DNA from: Symbiodinium natans
Taxonomy: Eukaryota; Sar; Dinophyceae; Suessiales; Symbiodiniaceae
DNA length: 64,000 nucleotides
NCBI GenBank assembly: GCA_905221605.1
Contig: CAJNDS010002723.1
Location: forward strand, 762,001-826,000
Direction: 5' to 3'
This document shows, piece after piece, positions 55,803 to 64,000 of the stretch. Position 1 is the stretch's first letter, and every line of letters begins with the position of its first letter. The translations under genes were made by a program, and so were the position numbers. The notes under the pieces were generated by a model that ran no database searches, was not told the origin of the DNA, and worked only from the letters and a program-made list of their open reading frames with translations.

Positions 55803-58619
55803 ATGGGATGCGCCAACAGCAAGCCCCTCCCCTTGAAGTGCACACGCCAGACGTGTCATAAGGAAGGACAGTCGCGTTTCGACGGCTACTGTTGCCATGG
55901 GTGTCGCCAAGGCTGGGGGTGCGGACCTTTGTGCACAAGCAACGTGTCAACGAAGTGCTGGCGGCCAGAGTGTCAAAAAGTGAAGGATGATGCCATCGGA
56001 TATTGCTGTATGGGCTGCAAGCAGGGAACAGGATGTGACAGCAGATGCAAGAACCGGCCGGCATTTAAAACGCCTGGCGCGCCTAGCAGGCCTGAGCCCA
56101 AGAAGGCTCCTGAGCCCAAGCCCGAGCCAGAGCTCTCGCGTGGCATCAAGCTGTTGGAGTTCCAGGTGAGAGGCAGAGCGCCAGGCCGAGAATTCGCAGC
56201 ACAGATCTCATGCCAAGACCTCAAAGGTGCTATCGTTGCAGCCCAAGTGGTCCAGCGACAGGAGTTGCCATCAACTTGGGTCCAATTTTCTGTCTATCTG
56301 GCCAGCGTTGTCTTTGTATATCATGAGGATGAGGCCGAAGAAAGCAATGCCCCAAATGCTGTGGCTGCAGGGGGCGGCATACACTTGGACCTCAAGAACG
56401 GGGTATCTCTGCTTGGTGAAAACATCCTGCCAAGCGCAATCATGACGGGAGAGGAGGGGAAGGGGAGCAATATGAGCAATCAAAAACACCTCCGTGAAGA
56501 AGGGAGGATGTCCTCACCAGGAGCATATGAGATGCGGCCGTCCCTCTCATTTGGGACAGCAGGTTCTCCCCTGCTTCAGTTCAGTGTGCATTCATCAACC
56601 TCTGGCCGGCAATTCTCTGCCTACTTGGTGCTTGAAGATGGGCAGGGCCAGACTCTGTCGAAAGTCGTGCTGCTGGACCGGATTTCTTTGTCTTCCAAGC
56701 CAGAAGCATTTTGCTTTCATGCCTCACGGGTAGCATTCGCGACTCACAACACTGCGAAGAGCGGTGAAGTCATCTACATTGACACTGTCAAGGGAGTCAG
56801 CTTCCTGGGTGAGAATATCCTTCCAACTTGTGCCCTGGTCGGACACAACTGGTCCGCGGACAATGGCAGATGGAGTTGGATGCGAGAAAAGGGCTGGATG
56901 TGCTGGGAAGGGCAATATGAAATGAGAGCATCTCCTTTTTTGGATGACATGAGCAGCCTTGCAGTAGAGATGCCTGCGTATTGGAAAGCGGAGGAGCCAG
57001 AGCTCTCGCGTGGCATCAAGCTGTTGGAGTTCCAGGTGAGAGGCAGAGCGCCAGGCCGAGAATTCGCAGCACAGATCTCATGCCAAGACCTCAAAGGTGC
57101 TATCGTTGCAGCCCAAGTGGTCCAGCGACAGGAGTTGCCATCAACTTGGGTCCAATTTTCTGTCTATCTGGCCAGCGTTGTCTTTGTATATCATGAGGAT
57201 GAGGCCGAAGAAAGCAATGCCCCAAATGCTGTGGCTGCAGGGGGCGGCATACACTTGGACCTCAAGAACGGGGTATCTCTGCTTGGTGAAAACATCCTGC
57301 CAAGCGCAATCATGACGGGAGAGGAGGGGAAGGGGAGCAATATGAGCAATCAAAAACACCTCCGTGAAGAAGGGAGGATGTCCTCACCAGGAGCATATGA
57401 GATGCGGCCGTCCCTCTCATTTGGGACAGCAGGTTCTCCCCTGCTTCAGTTCAGTGTGCATTCATCAACCTCTGGCCGGCAATTCTCTGCCTACTTGGTG
57501 CTTGAAGATGGGCAGGGCCAGACTCTGTCGAAAGTCGTGCTGCTGGACCGGATTTCTTTGTCTTCCAAGCCAGAAGCATTTTGCTTTCATGCCTCACGGG
57601 TAGCATTCGCGACTCACAACACTGCGAAGAGCGGTGAAGTCATCTACATTGACACTGTCAAGGGAGTCAGCTTCCTGGGTGAGAATATCCTTCCAACTTG
57701 TGCCCTGGTCGGACACAACTGGCCCTCGGACAATGGCAGATGGAGTTGGATGCGAGAAAAGGGCTGGATGTGCTGGGAAGGGCAATATGAAATGAGAGCA
57801 TCTCCTTTTTTGGATGACATGAGCAGCCTTGCAGTAGAGATGCCTGCGTATTGGAAAGCGGAGGATGGGCAAGTTTCTTCACGACGGATTCAGGAGACCG
57901 CAGGAACCTGCAAAGCCATACAATCCCTGATGGATAGCACCTGGAAGGCCACCGTGACAAGAGACAGGGCAAAGGAAGACGAGGAGGGACATGGCCGCAG
58001 CGTCAAACAGTTCGAAGTCGTACAGGTCTTGCGGAATGAGAACCCTAGTCTTTGGGCGGCATACTGGCGCCAGCGAGAGCGCATCCGCAAACAATGTGAG
58101 GGCAAACGCTTGCCGGCAGAGACTGCGAAGACCAGCCTGTGTGATGCCTTCTCTCAGACTGCTGGCTGCTTGTCACTTGCTGAAGAAGTTCGTGAGTTCT
58201 ACTTGTTCCATGGAACAAGACCATCAGCGGCGAATCAGATTTGCAGCTCCGATTTCCGTGTAGACATGGCCGGATCTCAAACAGGAACTCTCTACGGGAA
58301 GGGGCTTTACTTTGCCGAAGCTTCCAGTAAGGCGGATGAATATGCTTCTGACGACAAAGAGGGCCTTTACACTGGCCTGTTCTGCATGTTGCTATGCAGA
58401 GTTACATGCGGCGACTGGATCTACACCGACGAAGCGAAGCCCGATGTTGGAGCTCTTGTGCAAGACATTCGGCAAGGTCATCATGATTCAGTTCTGGGAG
58501 ATCGCGAGAAAGCTCGGGGAACGTACAGGGAGTTCATTGTTTTCAACAGTGACCAGGTTTACCCCGAGTACATCATCATCTACAAGCGTAAGGAGGCGGA
58601 AGAGATATCAGCTGTGTAG
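55803..58619 (+). CDS. PARP-family ADP-ribosyltransferase with lipidated Cys-rich N-terminus and duplicated unknown region
   Basis: ATG 55803 (GGCCATGGGATGC), 938 aa, no intron. It begins MGCANS, fit for N-myristoylation with a palmitoylatable Cys3. Residues 13-82 hold two Cys-rich modules (each with YCCxGC) that may bind zinc. Residues 111-400 and 401-690 are two nearly identical 290-aa units; each has two related halves with LGENILP (204-210 and 335-341). The PARP catalytic domain starts around 735 (FEVVQVLRNENPSLWAAYW). It has H803 (FHGTRP), Y836 (GKGLYFAEASSKADEY) and E910 (YREFIVFNSDQVYPEYII), an intact H-Y-E triad, so transfer of ADP-ribose, possibly as chains, is expected. The myristoyl signal suggests membrane attachment. 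Confidence 0.9.
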   Translation: MGCANSKPLPLKCTRQTCHKEGQSRFDGYCCHGCRQGWGCGPLCTSNVSTKCWRPECQKVKDDAIGYCCMGCKQGTGCDSRCKNRPAFKTPGAPSRPEPKKAPEPKPEPELSRGIKLLEFQVRGRAPGREFAAQISCQDLKGAIVAAQVVQRQELPSTWVQFSVYLASVVFVYHEDEAEESNAPNAVAAGGGIHLDLKNGVSLLGENILPSAIMTGEEGKGSNMSNQKHLREEGRMSSPGAYEMRPSLSFGTAGSPLLQFSVHSSTSGRQFSAYLVLEDGQGQTLSKVVLLDRISLSSKPEAFCFHASRVAFATHNTAKSGEVIYIDTVKGVSFLGENILPTCALVGHNWSADNGRWSWMREKGWMCWEGQYEMRASPFLDDMSSLAVEMPAYWKAEEPELSRGIKLLEFQVRGRAPGREFAAQISCQDLKGAIVAAQVVQRQELPSTWVQFSVYLASVVFVYHEDEAEESNAPNAVAAGGGIHLDLKNGVSLLGENILPSAIMTGEEGKGSNMSNQKHLREEGRMSSPGAYEMRPSLSFGTAGSPLLQFSVHSSTSGRQFSAYLVLEDGQGQTLSKVVLLDRISLSSKPEAFCFHASRVAFATHNTAKSGEVIYIDTVKGVSFLGENILPTCALVGHNWPSDNGRWSWMREKGWMCWEGQYEMRASPFLDDMSSLAVEMPAYWKAEDGQVSSRRIQETAGTCKAIQSLMDSTWKATVTRDRAKEDEEGHGRSVKQFEVVQVLRNENPSLWAAYWRQRERIRKQCEGKRLPAETAKTSLCDAFSQTAGCLSLAEEVREFYLFHGTRPSAANQICSSDFRVDMAGSQTGTLYGKGLYFAEASSKADEYASDDKEGLYTGLFCMLLCRVTCGDWIYTDEAKPDVGALVQDIRQGHHDSVLGDREKARGTYREFIVFNSDQVYPEYIIIYKRKEAEEISAV
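56126..57865 (+). repeat. 870-bp in-frame tandem duplication inside the PARP gene
   Basis: 56126-56995 and 56996-57865 differ, in my line-by-line reading, at only two bases (near 56853 and 57723, changing SA to PS). It is very recent or kept identical by gene conversion. Confidence 0.95.
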
Positions 58620-59042
58620 TGTAATGTCAGTGACGGATAAGTTGCATGCAACATTTGGCTCTGAGTGGGCTGCTCCCCAGGCCAAGCATTCAGGTTTGTT
58701 AATGAATGTTTCATTTGCCACCGAACACTTCATGCCGTCAAATGTGCACGCTCCATGTCAGTGTTTGGCTCCGGGTCGGCAAAAGCTGTTGCCCAGGATT
58801 GCCGTATTCAGAAGTTCTTTGGTGGCTACTCTCGAAGTGTGTGCAAGCTCGACGCAAGCTCAAGCCCTTAAGGGGCTTCATGCCTGAAGGCGAGCAGCTT
58901 GGATTGTGAAAGAATTGTGAAGCGCTGAGTCGCCAAGGAGCCAGAAAGCGCATTGAAACAGACTGCGCATGCCGCATGCTGCTGTGAAAGAGCGGGGCGA
59001 GGCAAAACAAGTGCAGGGCATTGTAATGTTTGGAGGGTACTG
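58620..59042. other. 3' flank of the PARP gene
   Basis: Short overlapping frames only; no supported gene. Confidence 0.45.
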
Positions 59043-59401
59043 GGCCCTAAACCCTAAACCCTAAACCCTAAACCCTAAACCCTACACCCTAAACCCTAAA
59101 CCCTAAACCCTAAACCCTTTTCGGGGAACCCTGAAGGTCCATGTTGGGTGTGTTATAGGTGCGGGCCCATATTAAACCCTAAACCCCAGGGGCCCATAGA
59201 AACGGTATATAAAGAGCCCTTCAAACACAACCCTAAACCACCTTCCCCCCCCCCCCGACTGCCTAATTTGGGTTTAGGGGTTAGGGTTCAGGGCCCTAAA
59301 CCCTAAACCCTAAACCCGAAACCCGAAGCCCTAAGCCCTAAACCCTAAACCCTAAACCCTAAACCCTAAACCCTAAACCCTAAACCCTAAACCCTAAACC
59401 C
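59043..59401 (-). repeat. CCCTAAA arrays
   Basis: 59043-59116 and 59295-59401, with spacer and a C-run (59244-59257). Confidence 0.92.
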
Positions 59402-59523
59402 CTCCTCCTCCTTGCCGAACTCCCTGAACACGTTCGCTGCCGCACCCTCCCCGGCTCTTCGGGCATAAACATCAGCGGGATGAAGGCCGCGCTGGCCCCT
59501 CGCAGGCGCGGAGTTGCTGTTTT
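59402..59523 (+). CDS. candidate exon between CCCTAAA and TTTAGGG arrays
   Basis: The open frame reads LLLAELPEHVRCRTLPGSSG then INISGMKAALAPRRRGVAVL. Strongly protein-like. No AG is seen right at the 5' side, so its start is uncertain. Confidence 0.4.
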
Positions 59524-59527
59524 AGGC

Positions 59528-59633
59528 TTTAGGGTTAGGGTTTAGGGTTTAGGGTTTAGTTCGGGTTTAGGGTCTAGGGTCTAGGGTTTAGGGTTTAGGG
59601 TTTAGGGTTTAGGGTTTAGGGTTTAGGGTTTAG
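59528..59633 (+). repeat. TTTAGGG array with TCTAGGG variants
   Basis: About fourteen units. Confidence 0.93.
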
Positions 59634-59839
59634 GGCCTTCATGGTTTAAGGTTGGGGGTAAGGCTTAATGCTCGGTACTTCTTGCTTCGAGGTGTTGGAC
59701 GTGTGTGGCAACTATGCGAGTATCCTGTGTGATGTCCATAAGCTGCCACGGGTGCATGCCAACAATGCCAGTGGCACCCTCTAAGTAGGCAGTTGTCGCA
59801 AGCGGCAAAGGAATGCTGATGTCTCTTGGGCTTGAGGCC

Positions 59840-59940
59840 TAGCAGTAGAGTAGGTAACCTTTAACCTTTTTGAGGTAGTATACCCCCCTTATAATCCCAA
59901 AGGCTACCCTTTAATTCCCCCCAGTTATTGGACAAGTAGG
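59840..59940. mobile_element. MITE-like family C, copy 3
   Basis: TAGCAGTAGAGTAGG ... AACCTTTAACCTTTTTGAGG ... AATCCCAAAGGCTACCCTTT ... TTATTGGACAAGTAGG. Confidence 0.72.
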
Positions 59941-61439
59941 GAGGTGTCTCTTCCGGCCTCCGTTGAATCGGCTTCATTTGTGGGCATCTTCACATGCGCA
60001 TGACTCAATCATTGCTAACATGGCAATCTGAGCCACTGCCCCCGGATTCTCTGGGCAGGTCACTTAACTCACGCGATACTTACTTGTGGCGCCGGCAGCT
60101 CAGCATGTGCTTCCGAGTGCTCTTGGGGTGATTCCGGATGTTTTTCGGGTTTGTGGTTTGGAGGCTAGGGTTTAGGGTTCAGGGCTCAGGGCTTAGGGCT
60201 CTGAAGCTGAAAGGGGCCCTGGGGGACCCTGGAGGATGGCCGGGGGTATCATGTGGAAGGCAGCTTCCGTTTGGTTCTCAGATGGCGGTCGATTGAAACT
60301 TCGGCCAGACAGGGCGATTTCCTGACAGCGGACACCCGGCAGCGCCATCGTCTTCATGAAAGTCATGATTAGCTTTGCTAGCCAGCGGCGGCAGAAGTGG
60401 GTTTTGGCTTTTGGGATGCCCTGCATTCCCTTCAGGAAGGCGCCCTTGCCCCTCGCTGAATGGGTGTTTGGTTTCCAATTCGCAAACTTGAGTGTTGCGA
60501 GCTTGGGATTCACAATCGCCCGGGCCTCATGTGCCTCCTTGCAACTGAGACATCCTCATGTCAAGCGCCAATGACCAAGTGCAATCAACACTGAACCCGC
60601 GGTCCGCCCAGGCGCTGCTACGTAGGCAGCGTGCCGCCTCCATATCGGTTTAGCGAAAGCATGCAGCCCCTTGGCCACATCTGAGTGTCTGAGTGGGTTT
60701 AGGGTTCAGGTAGCCCCAGACCCCGTTTGATGAGGGAGCGCACTTGAAGACTATATTGGGATCCTCATTATGGTTCCTTGATCAAAGGGGTATTGAGCTC
60801 TCACGTATGTTCCAGTCGAATGCTTGCAGATCAGGCCGCTGAAAGGGTTATTTAAGAATTATGAAGTTGCTGAGTCTATCAGCGAACAACGTGGCCTGCC
60901 GCCCATATTTTCGGACCCGATGGAGGCATGCCCAGCATAGGGGATCATTGTCATGAGGTTTTTGGGTTTATGCCGAACCCAGGAGTCAGAAAAAGGGTTT
61001 GGGCTTAGGGTCTGGGTTCAAAGCGGTCTTGGTGGAACGCAGGCTCGAGACCCTGTATCTTGTACACGGCCCACTTAGGCGAGGCAATTGGTGTGCGAAG
61101 CTGCTTTTCTGGCTCGCGCACAAGGGTCATTCGATGTCCACGAGGCTAGCTTCAACCCGAAACCCGGATAAAATGCACACATGCATACATATGTTGAGTA
61201 TCTGTATCTTTGTGCATATACATATGTATATGTACATGCGATCGATCTGCTATATTTGTCATTTTATCCATCCATCCATCTCTCCATCTATCTGTGATCT
61301 ATCCATCTCATTTTTCTCTATCTCACATACACTCGTGAACTGGCTTTCATGCCGGGTCGAAGACATGTTGCATCGGAAAGGGCTCACATAGGGCAATGTG
61401 TTGTTTTGATTGCGAGGTACAGCAGGATGGCCAGTTCCG
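59941..61439. other. unique region
   Basis: Opposite frames at 60193-60574 are both open, so neither is accepted; the minus one (CRRWLAKLIMTFMKTMALPG inside) looks slightly better. CATC/TATC tract 61258-61310. Confidence 0.4.
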
Positions 61440-61619
61440 GGTTTAGGGTGTACGGTTTGGGTCTTCCGAATATAAAATATGAGTCCGACAAAAGAGCACG
61501 CACGCGCGCTCCCTCTCTCTCACACACACATGTTCTACATCAATAATGAGCTAAGGCTGGTTGAGGCCCGGGCAGCGCGGGGCTCAGAAAGGGCCGGTCG
61601 GATTCGGGGGCTTCTTACA

Positions 61620-61655
61620 TGGGGGGGGGGGGGGGGACGGGGGGGGGGGGGGGGT
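61620..61655. repeat. G-run, 32 of 34 bases
   Basis: Two G-runs around GACG; probable slippage or assembly-sensitive site. Confidence 0.9.
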
Positions 61656-62080
61656 TGTAGGGTTTCGGGTTCAGGAGTGGTTTAGGGTTCAGGCATATGT
61701 GCTGCAGTCAACGGTTTTGCAGCCCATGGTGCTGAAACTTGGTGTGGTATGCGAAGCGTTCAGGGGGTTCAAAAGGTGCAATCCATTGCGCTTGTTTTGG
61801 GAACTTGCCTGGGGGGAGGGTAAACCCTGAACCTCAAAGCCCGAAAAGCACCTTGAAAACCCTGAAACGGAAGAAGGAAGGCCCGAAACAGTCTAGGCCA
61901 GTCAGTCGGCAACAAAAGCTCCACTCAATTCAAGGAAGCCTGGAGTGAGTGATTCTGAGGCCGCCACCGATGTCGGGGGCCGCACAGCCCTCGGTCCTTC
62001 TGCGTTGGTGCACCTCCCCAAGCTTTAAACCCGAAAGCCCTAAACCCGGACCAGGGGTGGTCTAGGGTTTCGGGCTTAGG
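61656..62080. other. spacer
   Basis: Short TTTAGGG pieces; no supported gene. Confidence 0.4.
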
Positions 62081-62144
62081 TTGGGATGTTCCCCCTTAAA
62101 ATCCCATTTAGGACTGTTAGCAGAAGTAAGGGGCAACATCCCAA
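62081..62144. mobile_element. MITE-like family A, short complete copy
   Basis: TTGGGATGTTCCCCCTTAAA ... AAGTAAGGGGCAACATCCCA then A, 64 bp hairpin. Confidence 0.8.
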
Positions 62145-63588
62145 GGTTTAGGTTTCAATGTGTTTTTTCGCGCCCAGCGTCTTGACTTTCGCCGGGCCTA
62201 GTGCTTGGGGTGCGGTATCTCCCCTATGCATACTCCAGTATAAGGGATTATCTACAGGTGTCCCGCATTCCGCTCCCATTCCCCCGCAAAAGGAGCCCAA
62301 GAAAACAACACAACCCCTCGAGTTTGGGAATTTACGGGCCTTGGGAACTCCCTGAGGCCGCTCGGGCGGGCGCGGAGCGCCATCATCTTCCTGGGCTGGT
62401 GGCCAGGCAGCGTATCGAAAATGGAGAACTAGGTACGGGGGTAGGGGGGTAGGGGGTAGGGAGTAGGGGGTGGGGTGGGGGAAGCCCCATTCTTTTTCAA
62501 AGGGACTTTGGTAGGGCTCAGGCGATGTTGAGGGTGGCTCATGGCTCGAGATTTGGGCTCATGTACGTCTTGGGTGTAGAAGGTGAGGGCGCTTGGGGAC
62601 CGGCAAGTGCAGTACACTCTTCATGACCCAGCAAAATATGCCCTAAACCCTTGGCCCTTGACCCCTATTGTCGGAAATAAGCATCCATACATGCCTTGAC
62701 TTCACCGCAAGACTCAGACACGTACCCTGAACTTCCAAACCAGCTGTCACATTAGCTCTTCGAGACGTTCACCTCACCCCTGCTGGTGATTGAGCCTGAC
62801 TATGATATTCTACAAGCAACATCGAATATGTAATATTTGCTATATAGCTGTTTACTACAGCCGTTCAGTATAGTGTTTACACCCCTGCAATCTATGTAAC
62901 ATAAGATTCCCCATATACAGTATGGAGTGTTATCTCTTCACCTGCCAGGCATTCCTGCCGATACACCGGGCCCTCTTCATACTCTCTACTTGTGGTGGCC
63001 CCAGCTTTTCGGTCTGGGGGCTTAGGATTTCAATCAAACGTTCATGGCTTAGGCCCATGAGGCGTGTTTCTTCCAGTCAGCCAGAGTCCAGGTTCAAAAG
63101 GGACAGGCAAAGACCCGTTCACCCTTAAACAAGAGCCCTGCAACACCCTCTGTAGGGTTTAGGGTTTAGGGTTTAGGGTTATGATCTGAAGTCACTGCTG
63201 TGGGCTACCAGTCCGGTCGAGATCTGACAAGGCCGTTGCAAAAAGGGTTTAGGGGTTTAAATGGTCAAGGGTTTAGGCATTCCAGGGCCGAGGCCAGGCC
63301 TCAAAAAGCATCAAGGGCTTTGGGCCTACAACCCTGTAACCAGAGACCCCCAGACCCTGTCATGTTACGAAGATGTTCGTGTATTTAATATACGGTTATA
63401 CATTAATATACCATTCTAATATACTAACATACGAGTATAGGAACGTACTCATATAGCAATATGCGTTTGTACTTGTCTACCTGTAAACCCCAATGACCCG
63501 GAGAGATTGTTCTTCTTGTTTCTTTCAGTCCGTCGATGCTTCGTGCCTTGGATCAGGGCTTCGATGTTTCTCCATACGGGTTCTGGGT
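62145..63588. other. unique region with a few TTTAGGG pieces
   Basis: GGGGTAG repeat 62437-62472; TTTAGGG 63154-63180; AT-rich 63375-63470. No supported gene. Confidence 0.4.
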
Positions 63589-63711
63589 TTACTTGGTTCA
63601 TGGGAACTTGTAACCCAAATGCTAAGTCCACTTGCAACCCTACTTAGAGGACGTAGGGAGCCTTGTACGTGCAGTTATACTTGGGGCTTCAAGTACCCAT
63701 GAACCTCAAAG
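63589..63711. mobile_element. MITE-like family B copy
   Basis: TTACTTGGTTCATGGGAACT ... GGCTTCAAGTACCCATGAAC then CTCAAAGT; ends inverted but rearranged. Confidence 0.6.
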
Positions 63712-64000
63712 TCGATGTTTAGGGTTGAGGGTTGGTGGCCGCAAAGTCTGTTGCCCCAAAAAGGGTTTAGGACCCTTGGAACGAAACCCTAATCCTAAAC
63801 CCTAAACCCTAAACTCAACCCTAAACCCTAACCCCCAAACCCTAGACCCTAGACCCAAGGGCTCCGAGCCCCACGGGGAGCCCAAGACCCTTGGAAGGAA
63901 CACCGCTTGAATCATGCCGGGGGGGTGTTTGGATTTTTGCAGCAAGGTGTATTCCTTAGGCCCGTAGCCTAAACCCTAAACCCGAAACCCGACATCCACA
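63712..64000. repeat. TTTAGGG and CCCTAAA blocks to the window edge
   Basis: CCCTAAA variants 63784-63855 and 63968-63990. Confidence 0.8.

Overview
This window is nuclear DNA of a dinoflagellate. Four things point that way. There is a relict dinoflagellate spliced-leader sequence (4516-4537, 19 of 22 positions as I recall the leader). The telomere-type heptamer is TTTAGGG/CCCTAAA. A Ty1/copia element and several proteins have the style of dinoflagellate genes. Small exons with GT-AG and probable GC-AG introns sit in very repeat-rich DNA. The genus cannot be told from the sequence alone.

Layout. 1-4269 is a copia-type retrotransposon cut by the window edge: integrase, an inserted 2-oxoglutarate/Fe(II)-oxygenase-like domain, reverse transcriptase, RNase H and an extra C-terminal membrane/Cys-His region. 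It has one -1 frame change and one 7-bp duplication that breaks RNase H. From 4.67 kb on, the window is peppered with roughly a hundred short blocks of TTTAGGG or CCCTAAA, in both orientations and with many local variants. Recognisable genes among them are a secreted, probably GPI-anchored Thr/Ser-rich protein (7752-9227), a three-exon ubiquitin-like plus ankyrin-repeat gene (9971-11551), a multi-pass membrane protein gene (36695-38792, frameshifted), a two-exon gene (41505-41923) and a large PARP-family gene (55803-58619) with an almost perfect 870-bp internal duplication.

Main observation. Many unique islands of 45-150 bp between telomere-like blocks read as exons: open, protein-like, and bounded by AG and GT. 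The heptamer often supplies the splice dinucleotide itself (GTTTAG donor, CCCTAG or CCCCAG acceptor). The ubiquitin-like/ankyrin gene shows this most clearly: both introns carry telomere-type arrays, the three exons keep frame, and the protein joins cleanly. I therefore read much of the window as multi-exon genes whose introns are filled with telomere-type repeats, not as subtelomere or gene desert. About 35 candidate exons are listed; most cannot be assigned to a named gene.

Three families of short inverted-repeat (MITE-like) elements are dispersed through the window: A (7 copies), B (13 copies) and C (3 copies). Some copies of B contain a telomere array inside them, and some copies lie directly beside candidate exons. 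So both the MITEs and the heptamer arrays look like intron-building or intron-invading material. Microsatellites (AAG, AGT, ATG, a TTTACTC heptamer and others) make up most of the remaining low-complexity sequence.
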